DNA of 64,000 nucleotides from Candidatus Nitrosocosmicus oleophilus (lineage in GTDB: Archaea; Thermoproteota; Nitrososphaeria; Nitrososphaerales; Nitrososphaeraceae): the NCBI RefSeq assembly GCF_000802205.1, contig NZ_CP012850.1:1426001-1490000 (forward strand), read 5' to 3'. Made by a program: the position numbers and the translations under genes. The notes beneath the pieces were generated by a model. It worked only from the letters and a program-made list of their open reading frames with translations, did not search any database and was not told the origin of the DNA. Below, in pieces: positions 39,295-49,390 of this stretch. Each line of letters opens with the position of its first letter. The stretch's first letter is position 1.

Positions 39295-39684
39295 ATGTCT
39301 CTTTCCGAAGCATTTACAAACCAACACATGAAAAAATGGATTGAGGGCTGGAATACCCATGATATAAAAACAGTATTGTCTATGTATTCGGAAAATATGA
39401 ATTCTCCAGTCCCAAAATCAAAATTGTATTTCCAGATCGTAATGTATCTAAAATAAAAAACAAAAAAGACACGAGGAAGTATTGGTCATACGCGTTAAAA
39501 TAGTATAACTTTCCCAGCCTAAAGTTAGGTTAAGGAAGTAATAGCGAATAATGATAAGATTATCTTAGAATATTACGCTACCTTGGATGACAAGCACAAA
39601 ACTTCTGTTATTGAGAAGTTTGAGCTTAATAACGGATTGATAGCAAAATCAGATGTGTTTTATGGTGTAGAAGAAATGATTTGA
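39295..39684 (+). pseudogene. Decayed NTF2/SnoaL-like gene
   Basis: Starts MSLSEAFTNQHMKKWIEGWN, THDIKTVLSMYSENM, typical of SnoaL-like small folds. It shifts frame to KIKIVFPDRNVSKIKNKKD and YWSYALK, meets TAG, shifts again and ends VKEVIANNDKIILEYYATLD, EKFELNNGLIAKSDVFYG. Two frameshifts and one nonsense codon lie in order along one fold. The family includes small isomerases, cyclases and binding proteins. Confidence 0.7.
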
Positions 39685-39846
39685 CAATACTGTTAGCTGA
39701 TTCTTGATGTTTTCTTCCACGACATAAATTCTTTGACTCTTGTGCAATTTATCCATTGTCAAATTCGTTTCAATATTTTTGCCAAACCAATACTCCAAGA
39801 AATCACATAGAAATCCACAAATGAGAATTAGCGTCGTGATGATCAA
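39649..39846 (-). CDS. Doubtful small membrane protein
   Basis: 65 codons from a TTG. A membrane segment (IITTLILICGFLCDFLEYWF) precedes a charged helix. It overlaps the NTF2-like pseudogene by 36 bases on the other strand. An open minus-strand frame ends just upstream (TGA overlapping the TTG). Weak support. Confidence 0.25.
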   Translation of the reverse strand: MIITTLILICGFLCDFLEYWFGKNIETNLTMDKLHKSQRIYVVEENIKNQLTVLSNHFFYTIKHI

Positions 39847-40019
39847 TTGAAAACATCAATCCCAATATACAAAGTCTCATCAAATTTATATCTGGGTAGG
39901 TCGATCATCGTTGCAACTGGCCCGACTGTAAGCCCGTTTGGTAATCCTAGACTTGCTGACAGGGCATTAATTTGGAAATATCATTTATTACGCTCTCTAT
40001 TTTGTTATGGAGATAATGC

Positions 40020-40340
40020 AATAAAGCATCATATGAATCTCTTTTTCTATTTGCGACTTTAGTAATAATTGGTAGTCTATTCACTCTGCCTTATGTTTTT
40101 TTGATGCTGACCTTTTCTAACCCACTAATTACAATTGTTTTGGTAAGAGGCAGATATGTATTGCAGAGTGTTCTGACACCTTCTAGTTTAAGGTCGATGC
40201 TGGATGCAAAGACCAAGTCACTGGATTGTCAAAATAGTAAATCAAGTCTAATTAGTGAAGGTATGAGTCCTATCAAACACATTTCTCTAATATTCTTCCT
40301 AATCGTTTATTGGCAGGGTATTATTTGTAAAATCAACTAG
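40020..40340 (+). pseudogene. Probable remnant of a membrane protein gene
   Basis: An open frame without a proper start reads ASYESLFLFATLVIIGSLFT and LPYVFLMLTFSNPLITIVLV, long hydrophobic stretches, then a polar part and a second segment (ISLIFFLIVYWQGIICK). A stop sits just upstream and the first start codons (TTG 40101, ATG 40104) fall inside the hydrophobic run. It ends ten bases before the next gene. The family is not recognised. Confidence 0.35.
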
Positions 40341-40349
40341 GGAGAAATA

Positions 40350-40862
40350 TTGTCTATTATAGTAATACCATCATTAGTTTTCATAATGCTTCTATCTAAT
40401 ATTCTAGTGAATATAGATCTTGTCTCAGCTGATACATTAGTCGCTAGTATAGATGTTGGAGATCACCCTTTGCTATTCGAATATGATCCTAATAGTGGAA
40501 AGGTCGATATATCGAGTCGTGATTCTAATGCTCTGAATTCTACTGTTGCGCCGTGGGGTTGCACGCCTGAATTAACAAAGGGCTGCATTGATATGACAAA
40601 TGCTTCTAGCACTTATCTTAGTATTGCTATAGGTGCCGTAGTTGGTGCGTTCATAAGCTGGTTGGTATACGCCTTACAGAAAAAGTCTACTATTAAACAG
40701 GAAGAAAACCTCAAGAGGCTAAAAGAGTTAGATGAAAGACATGACACCATCTTAGAATTAATACAACAATTCCAAAAACATCAAGAAAAACTTCTTGATC
40801 AAATACTCAGTTTGGATAAGAAAATTGACGCTGCAGTTGAAAAGAAAGGGAGTACCACATGA
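40350..40862 (+). CDS. Membrane protein with YVTN-like stub and cytoplasmic coiled coil
   Basis: 170 residues from a TTG. A signal peptide is followed by ASIDVGDHPLLFEYDPNSGK, which resembles the first strand pair of a YVTN blade and is then cut short. A Cys pair (WGCTPELTKGC), a membrane segment (SIAIGAVVGAFISWLVYALQ) and a long coiled coil (about residues 122-165) follow. It looks like a surface propeller protein that lost its blades but kept its anchor, or a small novel anchor protein. Confidence 0.55.
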   Translation: MSIIVIPSLVFIMLLSNILVNIDLVSADTLVASIDVGDHPLLFEYDPNSGKVDISSRDSNALNSTVAPWGCTPELTKGCIDMTNASSTYLSIAIGAVVGAFISWLVYALQKKSTIKQEENLKRLKELDERHDTILELIQQFQKHQEKLLDQILSLDKKIDAAVEKKGSTT

Positions 40863-41090
40863 TATCATGCGATCAATTTCCATCTTAATCTGATACAGTG
40901 AGTTATTCGAGAATCACTCATCAAATTATGATGTGTATTTATTGAAAGAACAGTTGATAAATAAATTGTTATAGAAAATTAAGAATAGCCTACAAGAACG
41001 TTATAGGTTTTCCTCTACATCACCACCAGTTTCTGATCACCGCACATCTTCAATACGAAGCACAGAAACATATACCATGACTTGGACACC

Positions 41091-41621
41091 TTATCCAAAT
41101 GGTGTCTGCCCCAGAATGTTGCCCGGAGGGCTGTAGCGGCACACTAGAAAGTCCATTCCACCGGCGCTGGAGAACCCGCAGCCGACCTCATGGGTGTTCT
41201 GCCATACCATCGCAGTATAATGACCAATACCTGGCCCAGAACGTTGGCCGTCGTCATACTTCGACTTTTCGTCGGCCCACAATTGGGCTAGTTCCACAGG
41301 AGAATTGAGGCCAGCGACCCCCGAAGCAATGTTCTCGTTTTTAGCACCGTGGGGAGTAGCATCGCATCGTTGGTCATCGCATACAAGCCCAAGTGTCGTC
41401 AAATGATTAGCCCAACTCTGGGAGTCGGTCGCGAGGCTGTTGCTCCAAGTCAGTGGCTGAACTCCAACGGCTGCGCGCTCTTGGTTATGGATATTTAGCA
41501 TGGTATTTTCGAGATCTGTCTTTGATTGGGCTTGTGAGATCTGCACCATATACGATAACACTGTCAAAAATATCGTAATATACAAAATTAATGCTAATCC
41601 TTTAGGTACTTTTTTATACAT
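41091..41621 (-). CDS. Secreted CAP-domain (SCP/PR-1) protein
   Basis: 176 residues. The signal peptide ends ISQAQ. The CAP domain has NIHNQERAAVGVQPLTWSNS, ATPHGAKNENIASG (the His and HGEN-like motif), QLWADEKSKYD, GHYTAMVWQNTHEVGCGFSS and DFLVCRYSPPGN. This fold is found in extracellular proteins that bind lipids or cell walls or act as proteases; the archaeal role is unknown. Local sequence is GC-richer than the neighbours. A dead relative lies at 34960-35421. Confidence 0.88.
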   Translation of the reverse strand: MYKKVPKGLALILYITIFLTVLSYMVQISQAQSKTDLENTMLNIHNQERAAVGVQPLTWSNSLATDSQSWANHLTTLGLVCDDQRCDATPHGAKNENIASGVAGLNSPVELAQLWADEKSKYDDGQRSGPGIGHYTAMVWQNTHEVGCGFSSAGGMDFLVCRYSPPGNILGQTPFG

Positions 41622-41848
41622 AATTTATAACTAATCGATTTTGATAGTTTCTTATTTATTTTTCGATCAGGTCATGTATAATGAAGAAATTTTGCAGAGG
41701 ATCCCAATTGTTATTTTAGTTACGATATAAGAAATAAATGAAATCATACTCAAGTATTAAAATCTAAGAAATACCCACGAAATCTAAATATTTTGGTGAA
41801 CGTCGTTCTTAGAATAACTGAGCTTAGCCCGTGTAATTTTGCTTCTCA

Positions 41849-42235
41849 CTACACTTTAAATTGGCCACGCGGAGGTAATTCCTGAAGGGCCCAAGCGTTG
41901 CCATCCGGATCATTAAAATAAATGAACTTTCCCCAGACTTGTATATCGACATCTGTAACATTCACTCCACGCTTTTTAAGTTCATCATGAGCGGCCTGAG
42001 CATCCTTGACTACCATCTGTAAACCCTTAATGCTACCAGGTTTCATGCTGTCTGCAATACCAATCCCAAAGCAAATTGAACATGCAGAACCCGGTGGTGT
42101 CATTTGAATAAAACGTAGATTCTCGTTCACCGTATGGTCATGGTCTAAATTAAAACCTACTTTATCTTTATAAAAATCACGTGCACGATCCACGTCTGTT
42201 ACCGGAATTGCAACCAATTCAAGTTTCATTTCCAT
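41849..42235 (-). CDS. VOC (glyoxalase/bleomycin-resistance) family protein
   Basis: 128 residues with the vicinal-oxygen-chelate pattern: ELVAIPVTDVDRARDFYKDK, GFNLDHDH, IKGLQMVVKDAQAAHDELKK and GKFIYFNDPDGNAWALQE. Metal-binding His/Glu residues are placed as in the family. Members include lyases, dioxygenases and drug-binding proteins. Sequence alone does not give the substrate. It is a single gene with no operon partner. Confidence 0.85.
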   Translation of the reverse strand: MEMKLELVAIPVTDVDRARDFYKDKVGFNLDHDHTVNENLRFIQMTPPGSACSICFGIGIADSMKPGSIKGLQMVVKDAQAAHDELKKRGVNVTDVDIQVWGKFIYFNDPDGNAWALQELPPRGQFKV

Positions 42236-42936
42236 CAGATAATCCCACCAGTGCTATAGGTAAACAAGACAATATTTAAAAACGAGTGTTTGGTCTGATA
42301 AGTATCTAGATAGATATCCATTAATACCTATTATAAATCCATGAATAAAAAGATAGGGCGGAATTGATTGTCACAGAAGTAATCATCTTCTACGCATGCT
42401 GATCTCTTTAAGTCTATTTGCGATATAACTGAGATTTCGAAACCTTATATCGAAAATACTATCCACAACATCTTTTGCTCCCAAATCATTCCGCAAGGTC
42501 AGCCCTGACTATTAGTCACGGGTCTAAATCTCCTTTCAACTAAGATAGTCGGCATTGATGCTATAGGAATTTAATATATTCAAATCATGAATCCGTCAAG
42601 ACAGCTAAAGGTTATTGATTCATTGAAATTATTTTGGTATTCCCATGATAGCAATGTTCTTATCTAAATTCATTTCTGATAGTATATTTTTTTCACGTAA
42701 CACCTCTCAACCAACAACAGAATAAAAAGGAGATTCAAATGATATAAGAAATGAAGGGTGGTCAAAGAATAATAGAAATAAATCCCACATTTTAAGAATT
42801 AATGAGCCAAGATGGTAGCCATCATCAAATATAAGCAAAAAGATTTTCGACCATATATCTGCCTATATTACACTCTTCTTAACAGTATCTAATGAGAATC
42901 TTAATTCTCATTAATACCCTGGAAATAATTAATGTG
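42236..42936. other. Gap upstream of Cache paralogue 2
   Basis: No gene is supported. It holds a perfect inverted repeat at 42890-42913. Confidence 0.45.
42890..42913 (+). promoter_or_regulatory. Perfect inverted repeat, candidate operator
   Basis: Arms TAATGAGAAT (42890-42899) and ATTCTCATTA (42904-42913) are separated by CTTA. The repeat ends 23 bases before the ATG at 42937 of the broken Cache gene, a spot where a regulator dimer could block transcription. A transcript hairpin is the alternative. Confidence 0.5.
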
Positions 42937-43885
42937 ATGCTCAAAGCATATCTATCAAGATTCATATTATTATCTATTCTCATAGTCGGATCAATTATGA
43001 TTCTATTTGTATCATCATCTACAAAACGTATTTTCGCAAGTTACTGAATCCTCATCTAAGAGTACTACGTTTATTAATTCCAATACTACAGGATTAGAAC
43101 TGCTAAATGATACAAATATAAAACTTTTAGACAGCCTTGGGCTCGCCACGGTTTACCAACCACTGGAAAGAGAAATTGTAAAAATAATGGATATTGCCTA
43201 TCAATCGATGAATTTAACTAATTCTTTTGGGACATTTCCTTTATCAAATCTCACTGCCGATATGCAACAAAAGTATCGCGGGATACCGAGCGATCAGGAT
43301 ATAGACAAAAGAAATGAAGCCAAAAGTCTTCTTGAAGCCAATCCCTACTTATCATTCATCGGAATGACTTTTCCGAATGGAGATACTTATTTTAGTGAAC
43401 CTTACTATCCGTCTCACGCAAATAGTTCTGCTTACAATTACGGGTATAGAGATCACATTATAGGTGCATTAGAATCTAAACATCCATATTTTAACAACGT
43501 TATCACTGCAGCTTCAACTGGTAAACCGCTAGTTGTACTAGCTAGTCCCATTTTTTCAGGAGAGACAGTGAATAATACTATGATAGGATTACTAGCACTA
43601 GGATTCAACTTGAAGCAATTTGATAATTTGATAAAATCAGAATCCTTAGATCTGAATGATACTAGGCTATTACTTATGGATAATAACGGTACTGAAATAT
43701 CTGATTCAGAATTTAATACAAGTAAACTAGAAACATTCAAGGGCCTTCAGAGCATTGATAAAGCCAGAAGCGGCCCAGTAGGATCCATTGTGGAATTCAT
43801 TAATGGCAGAAATATTTCTGTTTCTTATGCGCCAATTGACATAACTCAATCTAAATGGATATTGCTATCCATCACGCCTAACTAA
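42937..43885 (+). pseudogene. Cache-domain protein (paralogue 2), anchor and domain in different frames
   Basis: ATG 42937 opens a membrane anchor (RFILLSILIVGSIMILFVSS) that runs into a stop at TGA. The Cache domain is in the next frame, open from 43001: PFSNGD-like core FIGMTFPNGDTYFSEPYYPS, YRDHIIGALESKHPYFNNVI, TGKPLVVLASPIF. It resembles paralogue 1 throughout (compare IAFIMPNGDTYFMEPY). A one-base shift near 43015-43025 would join them. Translation from TTG 43007 would give a 292-residue domain without export signal. Confidence 0.7.
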
Positions 43886-43901
43886 TAAATTATCAGAAAA
43901 T

Positions 43902-44045
43902 TTAGTAGTTCTTATGACTTTTGGCTATTAGGACTAAATCATTATACCAATGATCATTCTCATTAACTGTATTCAAACTCATGTGGATATCCACATAATT
44001 TCCATCGAAGCCTGCATCAAACCTTAATAAATCTCTAATAAACAT
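43902..44045 (-). CDS. Possible small protein with GFDGN-x2-DIH motif
   Basis: 47 codons from an ATG at 44045, convergent with Cache paralogue 2. It reads FDAGFDGNYVDIHMSLNTV and HWYNDLVLIAKSH. It shares a motif and relative position with 38877-39101. Confidence 0.35.
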   Translation of the reverse strand: MFIRDLLRFDAGFDGNYVDIHMSLNTVNENDHWYNDLVLIAKSHKNY

Positions 44046-44113
44046 GGTAAAGCCTTATTTACATGTGAAATAATTTGCAATATGTAGGAAGTTAATCACA
44101 GGATTTGCAAACT

Positions 44114-45322
44114 ATGAAAAAAACCTTTTCAATATTTGGTCCTTGTAGTTTTACTTTTGCTATGCTACTGTTATTTTTTTATATGCCTTCCACTTATTTT
44201 CCCACTACTTTTGCCTTGTCGCCTGCTTTTGAACCCCAGGCTATCAATGATCAGAGAAATGATTGGATTCAAACTTTTGGCAATGAAAGTATCAATCTAA
44301 AATCCAATTATAGCGATCTATTGGAGATAGATTATCTTAGCGATGGAAAAACTTTGAAAGCCACACTTTGGTTAGGATCAGATTCGGAAAATGCTTCCAT
44401 ATATAACCAATCTTCAAAAAGGATTAGTTATGGTATGCTTATTAAAATCGCTAGTTATAACATAAACACTGGATTTAGTGGAGCAGATTACAATTATTAT
44501 ATTGAATGGGTTAACGGAAAATGGAATGAATACCTTTATCAATTATCCTCAACGGGCAGTCAAATACTTTCATATTCTAAAACAAATTATACCGAATTCT
44601 TTGGTGGTCCCACAATAGGACCAGGATATGTTAAACTTAATTTGAATCTGAGCTATATTGAAAATCCGAGTGAATATGGCATATTATTCTACACTACGGA
44701 TTCTTTTAATAACAATGAAGTTAGTGATTTTACAGATTGGGTCGGGGTTCCTCCATCTGCTATGACTATGGTAACATCTCCAAAGGACATTGTGGTTACA
44801 CAAGGGGAACAACTACTAGTTCCTGCTAATATCTTATCAACATTCTCTAACAATGTTACCGACATCACTTTTAATAAAGCCAGCAATGATGACGGCTCCG
44901 AGTTTAACTCTAGTGGTTTATATGCATCTATTGAAAGAATCCAACCTTCATTATTTAAGATAAATGTATCTCCACAAACACCCCTAGGTTTCTATACTAT
45001 TCCTTTTTCAGCTTCATTATTCATAGATACAACGATTGAATCTAAGGAGTCTGCACCTTCTTATAATGAGAGTGGAATTATGAAATCTGGTCTTCAAACA
45101 TCCAAAAAATATCCCACATTTGGCTATGTAACTAATCCATCAATGAATTTGACAATTACTGTGACGCCTCCGATTAGTTTTGATGAACAGTTTAAAGAGT
45201 TCTGGAGCGTATATGGCCAACCCATAAGTATTATTGCGGGAGGATTTGCAGGCGGCTTTGCCTCACTAGTCTTTGCAAAATTTAGAAAAACAGATAAACA
45301 ATCTAAAGATACTAAGAGTTAA
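44114..45322 (+). CDS. Exported protein with C-terminal membrane anchor
   Basis: 402 residues from ATG 44114 (TTG 44105 is in frame). The signal peptide ends TFALS. A beta-rich outer region carries many NxS/T sites (DYLSDGKTLKATLWLGSDSE, YNYYIEWVNGKWNEYLYQLS, FTDWVGVPPSAMTMVTSPKD, GFYTIPFSASLFIDTT). A C-terminal membrane helix (ISIIAGGFAGGFASLVFAKF) is followed by a basic tail. It is a cell-surface protein of unknown role; such anchored beta-sandwich proteins are common in this group. Confidence 0.72.
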   Translation: MKKTFSIFGPCSFTFAMLLLFFYMPSTYFPTTFALSPAFEPQAINDQRNDWIQTFGNESINLKSNYSDLLEIDYLSDGKTLKATLWLGSDSENASIYNQSSKRISYGMLIKIASYNINTGFSGADYNYYIEWVNGKWNEYLYQLSSTGSQILSYSKTNYTEFFGGPTIGPGYVKLNLNLSYIENPSEYGILFYTTDSFNNNEVSDFTDWVGVPPSAMTMVTSPKDIVVTQGEQLLVPANILSTFSNNVTDITFNKASNDDGSEFNSSGLYASIERIQPSLFKINVSPQTPLGFYTIPFSASLFIDTTIESKESAPSYNESGIMKSGLQTSKKYPTFGYVTNPSMNLTITVTPPISFDEQFKEFWSVYGQPISIIAGGFAGGFASLVFAKFRKTDKQSKDTKS

Positions 45323-46062
45323 ATAAACTTGCGTAATGAGAGTTGAAGACTGTGTTCGTATCAATTGATGATGCTAGTCTCCTCTTATTGGACCTTCTAA
45401 AATATCAAAAATTAAGTGAGTCTTTAGTTATTGCTAATATGATTTTATGCTTTAACTTTGATAAATAAGAATTTGAAACAGATGCCTACTTGAGACTATT
45501 TGAAGATATCAAAGTTGAGTTACAGTATCAGATCAAATCTGTTTTACATAACACCAAAACCCATCTCTATTTGAGTAACTATTTGAATAAGAATCTGAGG
45601 CAATACAATTCTTAATCGTTAATCTCTAATAAATAAAATAAGGGTAAGTATTTATCCTCATGTCATAGTTATTTGAAATTATAATTTGTTCTCCGTTTTT
45701 CATTATTCGCAATGCAAGGGCACAACACTTTTATCCTGAATTGTCAACTGTGCCTGTAAGATATTTTAATTAGGGTAAGAATGCCACAAATCATTAAGGA
45801 GTAACAGTACTTTTAGATACTTCGGTAAAGTTCATTTTGCCTTGATAGGATCAACATGCTGAATTCTCTCATCTTACTACAACATTGAGTATTACAAGTT
45901 ATCTGCTCTTATGACTAAAAGAAAATTCTGTAAATACCTATACTAGTAACCAGATTTCTGTCCTCCTCTGTGTTCAAGAAAGTCGAGAATTTAAGTAATA
46001 TATCTATGCTAACAAAGCAATGATCGAGATCACACTGAAGCAGATCTAACAATTACTTTTAA
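45323..46062. other. Gene-poor gap
   Basis: One + frame (about 45354-45615) reads coding-like text broken by a single TAA (ASLLLLDLLKYQKLSESLVI; then YLRLFEDIKVELQYQ). It might be a remnant, but no family is apparent. Confidence 0.35.
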
Positions 46063-46818
46063 TTGCTTGATATGGATGTAAAAGTTATGGTTACATCTAA
46101 ACCTCAGAATATTGTATTTGTTCATGGTTCATGTCACGGGGGCTGGTGTTGGAAGAAAATATTACCCTATTTTGATTCTAATGAATTCAATATCTATTCA
46201 CCAACCCTTACCGGGTTAGGTGAAAGAAGCCACCTTGCAAATGAAACGACTGATCTCTATACCCATATAGAAGACATTTTACAAGTATTCAAGTATGAAG
46301 ATCTTTTTGATGTGATTCTAGTGGGCCATAGTTATGCAGGAATGGTAATAAGTGGAGTTGCAGAAATGATTCCTGACAAAATTAAACTATTGATATATCT
46401 CGATGCTTATATTCCTCAAGATGGAAAAACAGCTTTTGATCTTGTTCCTGGACTATTGGATCTATACAAAGGAAGAATTATGCAGGATCAAGATAAACCT
46501 TGGCTTGTAAGGTCTTATACACCTGTTGAATTTGGTCTCTCAGACAAAAAGGACATTGAATGGGTGGAACCAAAACTCGTTCCTATGCCATGGCATACAC
46601 ATACCCAACCTCTTGTAGTTCATAACAAACAAACAATGAAAATCCCAAAGGCATTCATTACTTCAGCGGAGTTCGGAGAAGGCATGTTTCAAAGACAAAA
46701 TGAGGAAGAAAAGTGCAAATGGGATTGTTATGAACTCAAAAGGGGTCACGATGTTATGATCACAGCTCCAGAAGAACTGTCAAGGATAATATTGAACATA
46801 GTATCTAAAGAAAAATAG
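46063..46818 (+). CDS. Alpha/beta hydrolase (esterase-like)
   Basis: 251 residues from TTG 46063 (ATG 46072 is possible). The fold is clear: NIVFVHGSCHGGWCWKKILP (oxyanion loop HGSxHGGWCW), SPTLTGLGERSH, VILVGHSYAGMVISG with nucleophile Ser90, LLIYLDAYIPQDG, and the catalytic His in KRGHDVMIT. HGxxHGGWCW is typical of the methylesterase/hydroxynitrile-lyase-like branch. It probably hydrolyses a small ester. It stands alone. Confidence 0.82.
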   Translation: MLDMDVKVMVTSKPQNIVFVHGSCHGGWCWKKILPYFDSNEFNIYSPTLTGLGERSHLANETTDLYTHIEDILQVFKYEDLFDVILVGHSYAGMVISGVAEMIPDKIKLLIYLDAYIPQDGKTAFDLVPGLLDLYKGRIMQDQDKPWLVRSYTPVEFGLSDKKDIEWVEPKLVPMPWHTHTQPLVVHNKQTMKIPKAFITSAEFGEGMFQRQNEEEKCKWDCYELKRGHDVMITAPEELSRIILNIVSKEK

Positions 46819-47424
46819 GCAATTCTAGCGGTTATATTCAAATTTCATTTTTTTACTCCAGACAACTCTGTCTGGTCTTTATCAGGTCGTAAATTGTTTC
46901 ATATTTGACGGTGTTGTCGATTTTTCTACTAGTAAGTAAAACTAGATCCTAAAACTAGGTATGCAAACGGTCATACGCTACTTTTATTTTACCTGAATCG
47001 ATATTCGATCCATCTAATATGTATTCAAGTTGAGAGATAGTCTCACCTGGTACGAAATTTTAGTATCTACAAAAACCTAAGAATTTGTGGATACATAAAT
47101 ACTACGATTGAAGATTAGCTCAAATTTGTTTCACATACTCCCAAACCCGTATCAGATCTGCAACAAATCTTCATATAACCTATCGACAATGAGAGTTTTC
47201 GTAATTTGTTTGTTCTGCACACATCTCTAATTGAACCTTTTCTTATACTACATTATATTCTAGTTAAAGATCAAATCAAAAATCATTCCGCAACCATTGA
47301 AGCATGCAGTTTTCCTTTAGTATTCACTTTTTGCCGAAAACAATTAATGCGATTTTTCAGATGCAGCATTGGCTAGCAAGGATTAATTTACCGATGCGAT
47401 TGAGTCCATGAAAGGTATAATGAA
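46819..47424. other. Intergenic
   Basis: Nothing supported beyond a diverged dispersed-repeat copy near 47113-47150. Confidence 0.4.
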
Positions 47425-48924
47425 ATGAGATGCGAGAACCCCGTCATGAATCAGATTCTCGATGCTTATAAACCAATTTGGTCGCTAAAACATGCCATAT
47501 CTCTAATGGGCTGGGACTTTGAGACATACATGCCTGGAGGAGGAACAGAGGAAAGAGGAGTGGCAGATTCTCAGCTTAGCATGTTGCACAAGGATCTACT
47601 GCTAAATAAAGATTTTATCGGGCTTGTTGAGTCAGCAAAGAAGCAGGGTAGCCTTGATGACTTAGAGAGGGGCGTTGTAAGAGTTCTTGATAGGGAAATA
47701 ACTAAGCAGATCAAGATACCCAAAGAATTGACTGAAGCAGAGTCTTTGGTGAGGATAAGGGGAAACATGGCATGGAGGGAAGCGAGGACCAAGTCTGATT
47801 TTAAGCTATATGAACCTCACTTGAAGGAAATGATCGAAATAAAAAAACAAATTATTGCAAAGAGAGGTTATGAAAAACATCCGTATGATGCACTTTTGGA
47901 TACATTCGAAGAACAGCTTACTGTCAATGACTTGGATAAAATATTTGGTGAATTGACCCCTCGTATTCAAAAACTTGTAAAAAAACTCGTAGATTCAAAC
48001 AGCCCGTTCTGCAAAGAGAACAAACTTGTAAAATCAAAGTATGATATTACAAAAGTGGATGAACTCAATCGTGATATTTTGACTCTTCTACAATACGACA
48101 TGAAACGATTCAGAATGGATGTTTCCACTCACCCTTTCACTGAGACTATGGGCCTCAACGATATCAGAATAACTACTCGCTATGAAGGAACTGATTTCAA
48201 AAAGTCAATATTCAGTACCATTCACGAAGCAGGTCATGCCCTATATAACCTACAATGTGATCAGTCGTTGTCCTTTACTCCTATTGAAGGCGGGTCTTCG
48301 CTTGGACTCCATGAATCTCAGTCAAGGTTTTGGGAGAACATTGTGTGCAGAAGTTTACCCTTTGTTCAATTGATAGGTCCATTGATTAGAAAACAAGTAA
48401 ATTTTGCAAACCAAACCACAAATGATGAATTGTACCTTTATTTTAACAATGTCAAGGCTGATTTCATACGGGTTGATGCCGATGAAGTGACTTACAATTT
48501 ACATATAGCAATAAGATATGAGATCGAAAAAAAAATATTTGGAGATGAGCTAGGTGTCTCCGAGATTCCTGAATTCTGGAACGATAGAATGGAACAGCTG
48601 CTTGGGGTGAGACCAACAACAGATTCACAGGGAATGTTGCAAGATACACATTGGAGCAGTGGCCTCTTTGGTTATTTCCCAACCTATACTCTAGGAAACT
48701 TGGTTTCAGCGATCATTGCTTCAAAGATGCGCAAAGATGTGGAAAATTATGAGGAAGATATCAAGAGGGGTAATTTTAATCCCATCAGAAAATGGCTAAA
48801 ATTGAAAATACACCAATATGGATCTGCTTATGCCCCCAAAGTGCTTCTTGATAGGAGCCTGAATGAAGGCTATAACCCGGATTACTTTGTTAACTACCTT
48901 GAGACTAAATATCTTGGCTCCTAA
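47425..48924 (+). CDS. Thermostable carboxypeptidase, family M32
   Basis: 499 residues, the usual length for the family. The zinc-binding HEAGH lies at 267-271 (FSTIHEAGHALYN). The third ligand Glu is in LGLHESQSRFWEN near 297. An N-terminal helical block (AISLMGWDFETYMPGGGTEE) and RPTTDSQGMLQDTHWSSG near 405-420 are family signatures. The enzyme removes C-terminal amino acids from peptides in the cytoplasm. A short purine run, AAAGG, precedes the start. A single gene. Confidence 0.92.
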   Translation: MRCENPVMNQILDAYKPIWSLKHAISLMGWDFETYMPGGGTEERGVADSQLSMLHKDLLLNKDFIGLVESAKKQGSLDDLERGVVRVLDREITKQIKIPKELTEAESLVRIRGNMAWREARTKSDFKLYEPHLKEMIEIKKQIIAKRGYEKHPYDALLDTFEEQLTVNDLDKIFGELTPRIQKLVKKLVDSNSPFCKENKLVKSKYDITKVDELNRDILTLLQYDMKRFRMDVSTHPFTETMGLNDIRITTRYEGTDFKKSIFSTIHEAGHALYNLQCDQSLSFTPIEGGSSLGLHESQSRFWENIVCRSLPFVQLIGPLIRKQVNFANQTTNDELYLYFNNVKADFIRVDADEVTYNLHIAIRYEIEKKIFGDELGVSEIPEFWNDRMEQLLGVRPTTDSQGMLQDTHWSSGLFGYFPTYTLGNLVSAIIASKMRKDVENYEEDIKRGNFNPIRKWLKLKIHQYGSAYAPKVLLDRSLNEGYNPDYFVNYLETKYLGS

Positions 48925-49390
48925 ACCCATACCTGTTCGATTAGATCTAAATCTTGATTCTTGCAATCCTAACGGAAATTTCTCACCTATGATACTAAGA
49001 TTTGAAGAACAATTGAATTTTAAAATAGAAAAACTATTAGTCCCTGCACCCTGCAGTACTTTATTCCAACGAACAGACACATTGTTTGGGTAACGATAGT
49101 GTTTAAGAGTTGGAGCCAAATTTAAGTAACTTCATCATCAAGAAAAGTGTCAAAATCCAATTTAACAAAATCAAACATTTTTCCCGAATTTTTTAATAAA
49201 GCAGCAATGGTGATAATTCTTGAAAGTTATCTATAACTTAAATCCATTTGGGCCGTAGGTTCTTTAGTTAGTTCTTTTATCTAAATGCATCAAACATATT
49301 CATTCCATCCAACTGTTCTTAATGAAGTATGCCATCATGCTAATAAAGATCATGATTATATAGCTGCATGTTTTATGATGAAACATAAAA
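48925..49390. other. Intergenic
   Basis: A + frame at 48930-49093 looks weakly coding but overlaps the M32 gene's end and matches nothing; otherwise nothing seen. Confidence 0.35.

Noticed and set aside
48796-49119. 107-codon minus-strand frame over the M32 gene end
   Set aside because: Overlaps a well-supported gene for about 130 bases and shows no family features.
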